64,000 nt of DNA from an uncultured Bacteroidales bacterium (GTDB taxonomy: Bacteria; Bacteroidota; Bacteroidia; Bacteroidales; Bacteroidaceae), in contig CASFRV010000001.1 in assembly GCA_949297215.1 (NCBI GenBank), forward strand, positions 434,001 through 498,000, given 5' to 3'. The position numbers and the translations under genes are program-made. Below the pieces are notes generated by a model, which saw nothing but the letters and a program-made list of their open reading frames with translations, did not search any database and was not told where the DNA came from. Positions 18,906-28,012 of the stretch are shown here, piece by piece (the first letter of the stretch is position 1; each line of letters begins with the position of its first letter).

Positions 18906-21900
18906 ATGGCGAAGAAATTTACGGAGCGTAACGGCTTGAACCTTTTCGAGGTAAACAAAGAGGTCCTGAACGAGTGGGACCGGGCCGACCTTTTCCACAA
19001 AAGTATGTCGGAGCGCGAGGGCTATCCTTCGTTCGTATTTTACGAAGGTCCTCCTTCGGCCAACGGACATCCCGGTATCCACCACGTGATGGCACGCACT
19101 ATCAAAGACGTGTTCTGCCGGTATAAAACGATGAAGGGTTTCCACGTAAACCGTAAAGCTGGATGGGATACGCATGGCTTGCCCGTTGAACTGAGCGTTG
19201 AAAAAGAGCTCGGCATCACCAAAGAGGATATAGGCAAGACAATCAGTATAGAAGATTACAACAGCAAGTGCCGGAAGAACGTTATGATGTACACTCAGGA
19301 ATGGACCGACCTGAGTCATCTGATGGGCTATTGGGTAGATATGGAGCATCCTTATATAACGTATGAGAACTCCTATATAGAAACGTTGTGGTGGCTGTTG
19401 AAACAACTTTACGACAAAGGTCTCTTGTATAAAGGCTACACCATCCAGCCTTATTCGCCGGCAGCAGGCACCGGTTTGAGCTCCCACGAGCTCAACCAGC
19501 CGGGATGCTATCGCGACGTGAAAGATACGACGGCTACGGTGCAGTTTAAAATAACTGACCCAAAGCCGGAGATGACGCAGTGGGGCGAAGCTTATTTTTT
19601 GGCTTGGACAACGACGCCCTGGACGTTGCCTTCGAACACGGCGCTTTGCGTTGGTCCTAAGTTCGACTATGTATGCATTCAGACGTACAATCCATATTCT
19701 GGTAAGCCGGTAAGCGTAGTGATGGCCGAGGCGCTTGTGAGTGCCTACTTCAATGCAGCGGGAAAAGACTTGCCTTTGAACGAATATAAGCAGGGGGATA
19801 AGATTGTTCCTTATCGCATTGTCGGAAAATGGAAGGGAACAGAATTGGAGGGAATGCACTATGAGCAGCTCATCCCTTACGTAAATCCCGGTAAAGGAGC
19901 TTTCCGCGTGATTTTGGGCGATTATGTCAGCACGGAAGACGGAACGGGTATTGTTCACATTGCTCCTACGTTCGGTGCCGACGACGCATTCGTGGCCAAG
20001 CAGGCCGGAATACCACCTCTGCAAGTTGTAAATAAAAAGGGAAAGCTTTGTCCGCTGGTTGACCTGAAAGGTCGCTTCTTCCGGTTGGAAGATTTAGACG
20101 ACGACTTCGTGAAAGCCCGCGTCAATGTCCCGCTATATAAAGACGTGGCGGGAAGATACGTCAAGAACGCTTACGATCCGACGCTTACGGAGAAGGACGA
20201 GACGCTCGACATCTCTATATGTATGATGTTGAAGCAGCAAGGTCTGGCTTTCAAGATTGAAAAGCACGTTCACAGCTATCCACATTGCTGGCGGACGGAC
20301 AAACCTGTGCTTTATTACCCGCTGGACAGCTGGTTCATCAGAAGTTCTGCCTGCAAGGAGCGCATGATGGAGCTTAACAAGACCATTCGCTGGAAGCCCG
20401 CGACGACAGGTACCGGCCGCTTCGGAAAATGGCTCGAAAACCTGAACGATTGGAACCTTAGTCGCAGCAGATATTGGGGTACGCCCTTGCCAATTTGGCG
20501 TAACGACGACAATGAGGAAAAGTGCATCGGAAGTATTGAGGAGCTCTACGCAGAAATTGAAAATAGCGTCTCAGCTGGCTTCATGGAGACCAATCCTCTG
20601 AAAGATAAGGGCTTTGTTCCGGGCGATTTCAGCGCTGACAATTATCATAAGATCGATTTGCATCGCCCGTATGTGGACGATATTATTCTGGTGTCGGCTT
20701 CCGGGAAGCCTTTGAAGCGTGAGGCGGACTTGATAGACGTATGGTTTGACTCCGGGTCGATGCCTTACGCTCAGATACACTATCCGTTTGAGAACAAGGA
20801 GCAGCTTGATGGCGGTTCGGTCTATCCTGCGGATTTTATTGCCGAAGGTGTGGATCAGACGCGTGGATGGTTCTTTACTCTGCACGCCATTGCGACGATG
20901 GTGTTCGACAGTAAAGCCTTCAAAGCCGTTATCAGTAACGGGCTGGTACTGGATAAGAACGGGAACAAGATGAGTAAACGGTTGGGCAATGCCGTCGATC
21001 CGTTTAAGGCGATAGAGAAATTCGGTTCCGACCCTTTGCGTTGGTATATGATGACGAATTCGTCGCCGTGGGACAATTTGAAATTTGACGAAGAGGGCGT
21101 GAAGGAAGTTTCGCGCACTTTCTTTGCCAAGTTGTTCCAGACGTATTCGTTCTTTGCCATGTATGCCAACGTGGATGGCTTTGACAATTCGGCGGAGCAG
21201 GTGCCCAATAACGAACGTCCCGAAATTGACCGTTGGATCTTGTCGGAACTGAACACGTTGGTGAAGAACGTGACCGATTGCTTCGACGATTATGACCCGA
21301 CGAAAGCCGGCCGTTTGATTGAGACGTTTGTCATTGACAACTTGTCGAATTGGTATGTCCGTCTGAACCGCAAACGTTTCTGGGCCGGGCAGATGGGTAC
21401 GGATAAGCTCTCGGCTCATCAGACGCTGTACACTTGTTTGCTGACGGTGTCGAAGCTGATGGCGCCGATTGCGCCTTTCTATGCCGACCGCCTGTATAAG
21501 GATTTGACGGAATGCATGGCCGACGCTGCGGCCGAGAGTGTTCATCTCGCATTCTTCCCCGAGGCTGACGAGGCAATGGTCGACGGCAATCTGGAAGAGC
21601 GCATGCGGATGGCGCAGAAGATTACCTCGATGGTGCTCTCCTTGCGCAAGAAGGAGAAAATCATTGTGCGTCAGCCGTTGCAGCGCATCTCCATACCCGT
21701 GTCGGACGACAGGCAGCGTGCCAAAATCGAAGCCGTGAAGCAGCTCATTCTTGACGAAGTGAACGTGAAGTCTCTTGAATTTGTGAACGGTGCTTTGTTG
21801 GAGAAAAAGGTGAAGTGCAACTTCCGCGTCATGGGTAAGAAGTTCGGAAAGCTGATGAAAGCCGTTTCTGCCGCTGTGGCTGAAATGTCGCAGGCAAGCA

Positions 21901-22328
21901 TCGCCGAGTTGGAGCAGAACGGTTCCGTTACGTTGCGGGCCGAAAACGAAGATGTGCTCATCGAGCGCGACGACGTGGAAATCATCAGCGAGGACATCCC
22001 CGGCTGGACGGTTGCCAACGACGGAACGCTGACGGTGGCCCTCGATTTGGAGATTTCCGACGAACTCCGGCAGGAGGGCCTGGCGCGTGAGCTGATCAAG
22101 CGCATACAGGCTTATCGTAAGGAGAGCGGTTTTGAAATTACCGACCATATCTGCGTGACGATGGAGGCTTCGCACGTATTGCAGCCCGTAGTTGATGCCT
22201 ATCGCGACTATATCTGCGGGCAGGTGCTGGCCGACAGCTTCACGTTTGCCGAAAGCGATGTCGTAGGAACGACGTTCAGTTTCGACGACTTCAACGTAAA
22301 AGTGAATATTCAGAAATCGACCTTATAA
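18906..22328 (+). CDS. ileS: Isoleucyl-tRNA synthetase
   Basis: Class I synthetase of 1140 residues. The HIGH-type motif is HPGIHH (55-60) and the second signature is KMSKR (688-692). The long protein with a CP1 editing insertion and an extended C-terminal domain without an obvious zinc-ligand cluster fits the eukaryote-like IleRS form found in Bacteroidota, which is often less sensitive to mupirocin (inference). It is followed 23 bases later by the DksA-like gene. Confidence 0.97.
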   Translation: MAKKFTERNGLNLFEVNKEVLNEWDRADLFHKSMSEREGYPSFVFYEGPPSANGHPGIHHVMARTIKDVFCRYKTMKGFHVNRKAGWDTHGLPVELSVEKELGITKEDIGKTISIEDYNSKCRKNVMMYTQEWTDLSHLMGYWVDMEHPYITYENSYIETLWWLLKQLYDKGLLYKGYTIQPYSPAAGTGLSSHELNQPGCYRDVKDTTATVQFKITDPKPEMTQWGEAYFLAWTTTPWTLPSNTALCVGPKFDYVCIQTYNPYSGKPVSVVMAEALVSAYFNAAGKDLPLNEYKQGDKIVPYRIVGKWKGTELEGMHYEQLIPYVNPGKGAFRVILGDYVSTEDGTGIVHIAPTFGADDAFVAKQAGIPPLQVVNKKGKLCPLVDLKGRFFRLEDLDDDFVKARVNVPLYKDVAGRYVKNAYDPTLTEKDETLDISICMMLKQQGLAFKIEKHVHSYPHCWRTDKPVLYYPLDSWFIRSSACKERMMELNKTIRWKPATTGTGRFGKWLENLNDWNLSRSRYWGTPLPIWRNDDNEEKCIGSIEELYAEIENSVSAGFMETNPLKDKGFVPGDFSADNYHKIDLHRPYVDDIILVSASGKPLKREADLIDVWFDSGSMPYAQIHYPFENKEQLDGGSVYPADFIAEGVDQTRGWFFTLHAIATMVFDSKAFKAVISNGLVLDKNGNKMSKRLGNAVDPFKAIEKFGSDPLRWYMMTNSSPWDNLKFDEEGVKEVSRTFFAKLFQTYSFFAMYANVDGFDNSAEQVPNNERPEIDRWILSELNTLVKNVTDCFDDYDPTKAGRLIETFVIDNLSNWYVRLNRKRFWAGQMGTDKLSAHQTLYTCLLTVSKLMAPIAPFYADRLYKDLTECMADAAAESVHLAFFPEADEAMVDGNLEERMRMAQKITSMVLSLRKKEKIIVRQPLQRISIPVSDDRQRAKIEAVKQLILDEVNVKSLEFVNGALLEKKVKCNFRVMGKKFGKLMKAVSAAVAEMSQASIAELEQNGSVTLRAENEDVLIERDDVEIISEDIPGWTVANDGTLTVALDLEISDELRQEGLARELIKRIQAYRKESGFEITDHICVTMEASHVLQPVVDAYRDYICGQVLADSFTFAESDVVGTTFSFDDFNVKVNIQKSTL

Positions 22329-22351
22329 ATCATCCTTGAAAGAATAAAACT

Positions 22352-22738
22352 ATGGCTGAGAAAACACGTTACAGCGATGAGGAATTGGCTGAATTCAAAA
22401 AGCTGATTTTGGAAAAAATCGCCTTGGCAAAGCGCGATTACGACCAGATGATGGATGTCCTGATGAACCGTGGCGGCAACGACGTCGACGATACGTCGCC
22501 CACGTATAAAATCCTGGAAGAAGGCTCTTCCACGCAGACAAAGGAGGAACTTACAACGATGGCTGCCCGCCAGCAGAAGTTCATACAGGGATTGCAGGCA
22601 GCTTTGGTGCGCATAGAGAACAAAACCTACGGCATCTGCCGCGTCACGGGCAAGCTGATACCGAAGGAGCGCTTGCGCGCCGTGCCTCATGCCACGTTGA
22701 GCATCGAAGCCAAGCAGATGAAAAACCGTAAAGACTGA
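22352..22738 (+). CDS. TraR/DksA-family protein with degenerate zinc finger
   Basis: 128 residues. An N-terminal coiled coil (about 8-85, EELAEFKKLILEKIALAKRDY) precedes the DksA-type C-terminal segment YGICRVTGKLIPKERLRAVP. Canonical DksA has four zinc cysteines; here only Cys96 remains and the second pair is replaced by PHAT (His113), so zinc binding is doubtful. DksA proteins bind RNA polymerase in the secondary channel with ppGpp. The ileS-dksA-lspA order is typical of Bacteroides. Confidence 0.9.
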   Translation: MAEKTRYSDEELAEFKKLILEKIALAKRDYDQMMDVLMNRGGNDVDDTSPTYKILEEGSSTQTKEELTTMAARQQKFIQGLQAALVRIENKTYGICRVTGKLIPKERLRAVPHATLSIEAKQMKNRKD

Positions 22739-22744
22739 CGCATT

Positions 22745-23371
22745 GTGAAGAAAGGCATACCGTTCCGTTCTCTCCTCGCTGCGGCCATCATCGTTTTTGT
22801 GCTGGTAGCCGATCAGCTTATCAAAATTTGGGTAAAAACCAACATGTCGCTTTATGAACGCATTGAAGTGACGGATTGGTTCCAGCTGTGTTTCACCGAG
22901 AACGAGGGAATGGCGTTTGGTATGGACTTTATCGGCACGATGTTTCTTACGGTGTTCCGCGTGATAGCGGTGGCGGTGTTTGCCGTCATTCTTGTTCGCA
23001 TTATCCGTCGCCGCTATCCCGTCGGACTTATTGTCTGTCTTTCTTTCATTGTGGCCGGTGCTGCCGGCAATATTATCGACAACAGCATTTACGGGCTGAT
23101 ATTTACGCAGAGCCTTCCCGGCTCGGCACCCGCCGAGCTTGTTTCGTGGGGAAGCGGGTATGGCTCGTTTCTCTCGGGGCATGTGGTCGATATGTTCTAT
23201 TTTCCCCTTTTCGTCTGGCCCGATTGGGTGCCTTTTCTGGGCGGAAAGGTCTTTTTCAACGCCATCTTCAATTTTGCTGACGCTGCCATCAGCTGCGGAG
23301 CCATCGCTCTGTTGTTGTGCTATTACCGCTACCTTTCCGGCGAAGGCTCTCCCCGTGCCTCCCAACGCTGA
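22745..23371 (+). CDS. lspA: Lipoprotein signal peptidase
   Basis: Membrane aspartic protease that removes signal peptides from prolipoproteins after lipidation. 208 residues from a GTG start at 22745, 6 bases after the preceding gene. Four membrane helices, with the conserved NEGMAFG, catalytic Asp112 in GNIIDNS and Asp149 in VDMFYFPLF. Slightly longer than E. coli LspA (164) because of an insertion around 118-138. It serves the many lipoproteins in this window (BamD, OmpA-type and others). Confidence 0.96.
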   Translation: MKKGIPFRSLLAAAIIVFVLVADQLIKIWVKTNMSLYERIEVTDWFQLCFTENEGMAFGMDFIGTMFLTVFRVIAVAVFAVILVRIIRRRYPVGLIVCLSFIVAGAAGNIIDNSIYGLIFTQSLPGSAPAELVSWGSGYGSFLSGHVVDMFYFPLFVWPDWVPFLGGKVFFNAIFNFADAAISCGAIALLLCYYRYLSGEGSPRASQR

Positions 23372-23376
23372 CCGTC

Positions 23377-24300
23377 ATGAACTGTTTGCTTAAGCCCTTG
23401 CTTTGCTGTTTGCTTGCTTCGACTTTGGTGGCTTGCAAGACCAAGTTGCCCGAGGGCATTATTGAGGCATCGCGGATGGAGAGCATTCTCTACGATTATC
23501 ATGTGGCCCGTGCCATGGCGTCCGTTTCGGCCGACAGCATCGATTACCGTATGCGGCTCTATTGTGCGGCGGTGTATAAGAAGTATGGCATTTCCGAGGC
23601 CGATTTCAACCGTTCGCTCGAATGGTACACGCGCCATTCCGACGAGCTGTTTGAAATATACGAGCGCCTGGACGAGCGCTTTGCCAAGGAAGCGTCGGCC
23701 TTGGGGCTTTCGGCCGGTCCGGGTTCGGAGCTGGCAAAAATGGGGACGCAGGGCGATACGGCCAACGTTTGGCGCGGGCGCAGTTTCTACCTGCTTTCGT
23801 CCAACTACATCAACCGCATGTCGTTTGTTCAGAAGGCCGATACCGCTTACCGCCCGGGTGACCGCATTGAGTGGCGTTTCAACGTACGCTGGGTGTATCG
23901 CGAGGGCTACAAGGCGGCCAAGGCTGTGCTGGCTGTGCGTTACGACAACGATTCGACGGCTACCGTGACGCAGCATATCTACAATTCGGGTGTGCAGAGC
24001 GTGGCCATCAAGACGGAAAAGAGAAAGATAAAGGAGGTGAGCGGCTTGATATATCAGTGTGCCGAATGGTCCGACAAGCCCAAGCTGTTGCTCATTTCTG
24101 CCCCGGCTTTGATACGTTTCCACGAAAAGGCTCCGGTTCCCGCTCCCGACAGTCTGGCCACGTCGCCTGTGCGTCCCGACAGCCTTGCGACCGATACGGC
24201 TGCGCGCCCGGCCCCCGACAGCCTCCGCCGTCCGCACGGCCATGCGCCCAAGACGCCGCAGGCCGCCGAACGCACGTTTACGTTGCGCCGCCACCCGTAA
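23377..24300 (+). CDS. DUF4296 lipoprotein
   Basis: 307 residues from ATG 23377. Lipoprotein signal MNCLLKPLLCCLLASTLVAC, then a helical DUF4296 domain (about 25-115: ILYDYHVARAMA ... YGISEADFNRSLEWYTRH). The C-terminal half is beta-like, with a Pro/Asp/Ser-rich low-complexity tail (PDSLAT-type repeats around 255-290). Genes of this family follow lspA in Bacteroidales; function unknown. The start lies 5 bases after the lspA stop. Confidence 0.88.
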   Translation: MNCLLKPLLCCLLASTLVACKTKLPEGIIEASRMESILYDYHVARAMASVSADSIDYRMRLYCAAVYKKYGISEADFNRSLEWYTRHSDELFEIYERLDERFAKEASALGLSAGPGSELAKMGTQGDTANVWRGRSFYLLSSNYINRMSFVQKADTAYRPGDRIEWRFNVRWVYREGYKAAKAVLAVRYDNDSTATVTQHIYNSGVQSVAIKTEKRKIKEVSGLIYQCAEWSDKPKLLLISAPALIRFHEKAPVPAPDSLATSPVRPDSLATDTAARPAPDSLRRPHGHAPKTPQAAERTFTLRRHP

Positions 24301-24326
24301 TTTTCCATAGCTTTTTCTTTCGTACA

Positions 24327-24509
24327 ATGTCTTTGCGTCGCGTAGCAGTCTCTCGTCTTCATCTTCCCGACGGGCGCGTGCTTTACAATCAGGTTGTCGA
24401 GCTCGACGGCGATGTCTTCGTGCGCCATTATCCCCTCACCGAGGAGCTTCCCTTTACAGAATGGAGAGGGGGGGACTATTTTTTACCGGCCGACAACCAG
24501 CCTCTCTGA
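24327..24509 (+). CDS. Small conserved-looking protein of 60 residues
   Basis: Starts MSLRRVAVSRLHLPDGRVL and continues NQVVELDGDVFVRHYPLTEELPFTEWRGGDYFLPA. The pattern resembles the leading strands of amidohydrolase-type composite domains, and I believe similar short proteins follow lspA-DUF4296 in other Bacteroidales. It starts 26 bases after DUF4296 with no promoter or terminator between them. No function is assigned. Confidence 0.7.
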   Translation: MSLRRVAVSRLHLPDGRVLYNQVVELDGDVFVRHYPLTEELPFTEWRGGDYFLPADNQPL

Positions 24510-24630
24510 GCCCGGAACGAGGAGGAGAGGAATGGTAGAAATGTCGGTTTTTCCCGTCAATATTGCTTCAAATGCTGGTTGTGCGCAAAGATTTGTTCCT
24601 AAATCTTGTGCATATAAAAAACTTATTCCA

Positions 24631-24638
24631 TACATTTG
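24631..24638 (+). promoter_or_regulatory. Promoter of the outer-membrane protein gene
   Basis: TACATTTG matches the -7 consensus, with a TTG at 24606-24608 (22-base spacer) as a possible -33 element. The leader to the ATG at 24691 is 52 bases. Confidence 0.65.
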
Positions 24639-24690
24639 CAGCAATCGATCCCGGGAAACCGGGTATGTGTAACCTATAAAAATTGATTTT

Positions 24691-25242
24691 ATGAAAAGGT
24701 TTATTTTAATGGCGCTCGTTGCTGTCATGTCTTTAACGGCAAGTGCACAAGTTTACTTAGGTGGATCGGTCGGCCTCTGGCGCGATTACAATGAAAACGA
24801 GACATCTTTCAACCTTACACCGGAGGTAGGCTACAATCTCTCGGACAAGTGGGCCATAGGCTTGCAGATTGGCTACCAGCACCAGTATGCTAAAGGTGTT
24901 AAAGCAAATGGTTTTGGCATTAAACCCTATGGCCGTTGGTCGTACGCAAAGGTGGGCCCCGTGCGCTTCTTCCTCGACATGGGCTTCGGCTTCGATACGT
25001 ATAAAACGAAAGTAGAGATTGGCGATGAGACCATTAAGTCTGATCCCTTCAACGCTTGGGAAATCGGCGTATCGCCCGGTCTGGCAGTTGCCTTGACGGA
25101 TAATCTCGACTTCATAGCTCATGTAGGCTTCCTCGGCTTCCGCGATTCCGACGACGGGTCGGCTGCCAAGTTTGGCCGCGACGGTTTCGGCTTCAACGTC
25201 GACGGAAATAATCTCAACTTCGGACTCTATTACAACTTCTGA
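24691..25242 (+). CDS. Outer-membrane beta-barrel protein
   Basis: 183 residues: signal peptide MKRFILMALVAVMSLTASAQ, then alternating amphipathic strands with Gly/aromatic pattern (VYLGGSVGLWRDY, WAIGLQIGYQHQY, LNFGLYYNF). It ends in Phe, as barrels recognised by BamA do. Size suggests an 8-stranded barrel of the OmpX/OmpW/opacity type. Own promoter and terminator; ligand unknown. Confidence 0.88.
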   Translation: MKRFILMALVAVMSLTASAQVYLGGSVGLWRDYNENETSFNLTPEVGYNLSDKWAIGLQIGYQHQYAKGVKANGFGIKPYGRWSYAKVGPVRFFLDMGFGFDTYKTKVEIGDETIKSDPFNAWEIGVSPGLAVALTDNLDFIAHVGFLGFRDSDDGSAAKFGRDGFGFNVDGNNLNFGLYYNF

Positions 25243-25267
25243 TAGAGAAATCTTCGTTTATCCATCG

Positions 25268-25301
25268 TGCCGGTTCTCCGCGAGGAGGGCCGGCATTTTT
25301 T
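25268..25301 (+). terminator. Terminator of the barrel gene
   Basis: Stem tgccggttctcc/ggagggccggca with a short loop, followed by six T. Confidence 0.85.
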
Positions 25302-25437
25302 GTGTCCTTGTTTCGTCGCGCAGATTTACTTGAAAAACGAGGGGACGGCCAACTGTTACGCTTTCCCGGCCGCTTTCATGACGTTTGGTGGCTGTAAAAA
25401 AGAAAAGGCAGGCAGGAAAAATGAAGAAGCCGGGAAG

Positions 25438-25478
25438 AAAAAACGGCCGGGAAACTGAAAAATCGTTTTCCGGCCGTT
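25438..25478 (-). terminator. Terminator of the gldE-PPTase transcript
   Basis: On the minus strand, aacggccggaaaac pairs with gtttcccggccgtt and six T follow. A second hairpin (tgtcccgc/gcgggaca, 25485-25510) lies between it and the PPTase stop. The remaining 25302-25437 shows nothing recognisable. Confidence 0.85.
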
Positions 25479-25523
25479 GCTGTCTGTCCCGCAGTGACGT
25501 TGGCGGGACAGGGTGGGGGAGTT

Positions 25524-26168
25524 TTACGTTACGTCGGGAAAAAGCATGGCCCGCGTGAAAACAAACGGTTCGAACAGGCGGCAGCTCACGATGGCGCGCG
25601 CCGTTCCGTCGCAGAGCGCGGCTTCGAGACGGAGCTGGGCGCCGCAGCCGGCCGCGCGCGTCAGGCGGATGCCCTCTTTCAGCGTGATGCCCGGCCGGCC
25701 GAACAGCTTGAACGCCGCTTCCTTGGCGCTCCATGCCGTGAGGGCGGCCGTTTCGGCATCGTCCGCTTCGTCGTAGCCGTATTCGCCGGGCGAGAGAAAC
25801 TTTGTGCGCAGGCGGAAAGCGCGTGGCCCCCGTTGTTCCAGGTCGATGCCGACGCGGGCGGTGGGCGAGAGAGACAGCGCCACGAACGGCCCCGAGTGGG
25901 AGATGCTGATGTGGCCCCCTCCCTCCGTCAGAAACGGGCTGCCGTCCGGCCGGTGGCCGATGGTGCCGCCAAGCCTGAAAGCGCACCGCAGCAGCAGGCG
26001 CTCGGCCAGCCATTCCTTGCGGCGTTTGTCGGTGGTGAGCGCCGCATAGCCGCTGGCGTCGGCCGTAGCGCTCTCAACAAACAAAGCGTGGAGCTCGTCC
26101 ACGCTTTCGCTTGTTTGCCAGATGGCCGTGGCGCCGGCTTCATGCTGTAAGCGTCGGTATAGCGGCAT
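25524..26168 (-). CDS. 4'-phosphopantetheinyl transferase (Sfp type)
   Basis: Moves the phosphopantetheine arm of CoA onto carrier proteins. 214 residues, with the P-pant motifs VGIDLE (106-111; Mg-binding Asp109) and WSAKEAAFK (146-154; Glu150), and a SHSG motif at 90-93. Its start is 6 bases downstream of the gldE stop, as in other Bacteroidales. The length suits a Sfp-like rather than AcpS-like enzyme. Confidence 0.93.
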   Translation of the reverse strand: MPLYRRLQHEAGATAIWQTSESVDELHALFVESATADASGYAALTTDKRRKEWLAERLLLRCAFRLGGTIGHRPDGSPFLTEGGGHISISHSGPFVALSLSPTARVGIDLEQRGPRAFRLRTKFLSPGEYGYDEADDAETAALTAWSAKEAAFKLFGRPGITLKEGIRLTRAAGCGAQLRLEAALCDGTARAIVSCRLFEPFVFTRAMLFPDVT

Positions 26169-26174
26169 GGCTTT

Positions 26175-27503
26175 TCATTTTTTCTTTTCGCTCGGTGCGG
26201 GTGGCGCCGTCCGTGTCACCTTTATGCGCGTGATGCGGCGTTCGTCGACGCGCAACACCTCAAACTGTAAATTCCTGTAAGCCGTTTTCTGGTGCGGGTG
26301 TGGAAACTCGTTGAGCAGTTCGAGCACCAGTCCGGCCAGCGTTTCCGACTCCTCGGCAATTTCCTCAAAATCGGCTTCGTTGAGCCGGAGCGTTTCGTAG
26401 AAGTCGGAGAGCGGCGTCTTCCCCTCGAAAACATAGGTGTCGGGGTCGATCTGCACAAAGTTGTGCTCCTCTTTGTCGTATTCGTCGTTGATTTCACCGA
26501 CAATCTCTTCCAGGATGTCCTCCATCGTGATGAGGCCCGACGTGCCGCCATACTCGTCGACAACTATGGCTATATGCACCTTGTTCTTCTGGAACTCGCG
26601 CAGCAAGTCGTCGATCATCTTGCTTTCGGGCACGAAATAGGCCGAGCGTATGAGTTTCTGCCATTCGTAGTCGGGCGCCTCGTTCATGTGGGGCAGCAGG
26701 TCGCGCACGTAGAGCAGTCCGCACACTTTGTCGGTCGTGGCGTCCGTTACGGGCAGGCGCGAGAACGTGCTTTTAATGGCCAGGCGCTTCACCTCCTCGT
26801 ACGAAGCGTGAATGTCGACGTCGGCAATATCGATGCGGGGGCGCATGACCTCCGATACGCTCTCTTCGCCGAAGCGCAGGACGCTTTTCAGCATGTCGGC
26901 CTCCTCGGTATCTTGCTGCTGCTCCGTGATTTTAAGGGCGTCGCCCACGCTTTCGGCCGTCAGGGTGTTGTTTTCCTCAACGTAGTTCTGCACCTCCTCT
27001 TCGGAGATGATGCGTGCCAGAAAAGGCGAAGCCGCCCGCAGCAGTGCGGCCGTCAGGGGCGCCATTCGGCAAATGAGCGGCAGCGATGCGCGTTCGGCCA
27101 TTTTCCACGGAATCCAATAGCCGAAGACGAAAAGCAGCAGGGCCGAGGCAGCGACAAAGCAGAGCTCGTCGGTCAGCGTGTTGCTCGTCAGCGTAGAGGC
27201 ATGGAAAAGATGGAGCACCGCCACGGCGAAGACAGCCAGCAGCAGGTTGCGCCACAGCGCCATGGCGCGTACGATGTCGTGGGGGCTGGAAAGCAGGCGG
27301 AGCGCCAGCTCGCGGTTGGTTTTCTTTAAGGATTTCAGTTCGTCTATCGAGGAAGCCGAGAGCGACAGACTGGCATAGCTTTTTCCGATGAAGGAAAGAA
27401 ACATCATAAGAAGCAGGCATAGCAGCGCCGTCGAGGCAGCGATGGTTTGCTCTGCGAGAATAAAGGCAGGTTCCGAGGGGTCGGCTAACGGTACGTCTGT
27501 CAT
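26175..27503 (-). CDS. gldE: GldE-like CNNM/CorC-family membrane protein
   Basis: 442 residues. Membrane segments (about 20-42, 85-103 and 112-132) are followed by a pair of CBS domains (about 205-330: SEVMRPRIDIADVD ... KVHIAIVVDEYGGTSGLITMEDILEEIVGEI) and a CorC_HlyC C-terminal domain (about 350-430). GldE is named from gliding motility in Flavobacterium; in non-gliding Bacteroidales it is more likely an ion-transport or envelope factor. The VDEYGG motif is diagnostic of the family. Confidence 0.92.
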   Translation of the reverse strand: MTDVPLADPSEPAFILAEQTIAASTALLCLLLMMFLSFIGKSYASLSLSASSIDELKSLKKTNRELALRLLSSPHDIVRAMALWRNLLLAVFAVAVLHLFHASTLTSNTLTDELCFVAASALLLFVFGYWIPWKMAERASLPLICRMAPLTAALLRAASPFLARIISEEEVQNYVEENNTLTAESVGDALKITEQQQDTEEADMLKSVLRFGEESVSEVMRPRIDIADVDIHASYEEVKRLAIKSTFSRLPVTDATTDKVCGLLYVRDLLPHMNEAPDYEWQKLIRSAYFVPESKMIDDLLREFQKNKVHIAIVVDEYGGTSGLITMEDILEEIVGEINDEYDKEEHNFVQIDPDTYVFEGKTPLSDFYETLRLNEADFEEIAEESETLAGLVLELLNEFPHPHQKTAYRNLQFEVLRVDERRITRIKVTRTAPPAPSEKKK

Positions 27504-27523
27504 AAAGTTGTGATTTGGTGAAT

Positions 27524-27552
27524 AAAAAACCGCCGGGGAATTTCCCCGGTCG
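27524..27552 (-). terminator. Terminator between ssb and gldE
   Basis: On the minus strand, ccgggga/tccccgg form a tight hairpin followed by six T. It sits only 20 bases before the gldE ATG, so it separates or attenuates gldE expression from ssb. Confidence 0.75.
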
Positions 27553-27567
27553 GGCAGGCTGAGCCGT

Positions 27568-27987
27568 TCAGAACGGCAGTTTGTCGTCGCCGGCGCCTGC
27601 CGCCGGGGCGTTTGTCGGTGCCGCTGCCGGAGCGTCGGCAGCCGTGTGTTGCGATTTCGGCGTGAGCAGTTCCAGGTTGGTGGCCCATATCTCCGTCACA
27701 TAGCGCGTGGTGCCTTTCTTATCGACGTAGTTGCGCGTGCGCAGCTCTCCTTCGACATACAGCTTGTCGCCCTTGCGGACGTAGCGCTCCACGATTTCGG
27801 CCAGCCGGCGCCAGAAAAGTATGCGGTGCCATTCGGTGCGTTCGGGCACCTGTGCGCCGCTGGGTAGCGTGTAGCCGGGCGTGCTGGTGGCCAGGCGCAA
27901 CGTGGCCGTGGCCACGCCATTGTCGAGGTATCTCACTTCGGGATCCTGGCCTGCGTTGCCAATGAGCATGACTTTGTTGAGCGACAT
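27568..27987 (-). CDS. ssb: Single-stranded DNA-binding protein
   Basis: 139 residues: an OB fold (about 1-105: SLNKVMLIGNAGQDPEVRY, TEWHRILFW) and an Ala/Pro-rich tail ending DDKLPF, the acidic tip that recruits repair and replication partners. Followed by its own terminator. Confidence 0.96.
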   Translation of the reverse strand: MSLNKVMLIGNAGQDPEVRYLDNGVATATLRLATSTPGYTLPSGAQVPERTEWHRILFWRRLAEIVERYVRKGDKLYVEGELRTRNYVDKKGTTRYVTEIWATNLELLTPKSQHTAADAPAAAPTNAPAAGAGDDKLPF

Positions 27988-28012
27988 GTCTTGTCTGTTT
28001 GCTTACAATGGG

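Noticed and set aside
20571-22175. 534-codon open frame opposite ileS
   Set aside because: Antisense shadow with no recognisable domain; ileS is intact on the other strand.
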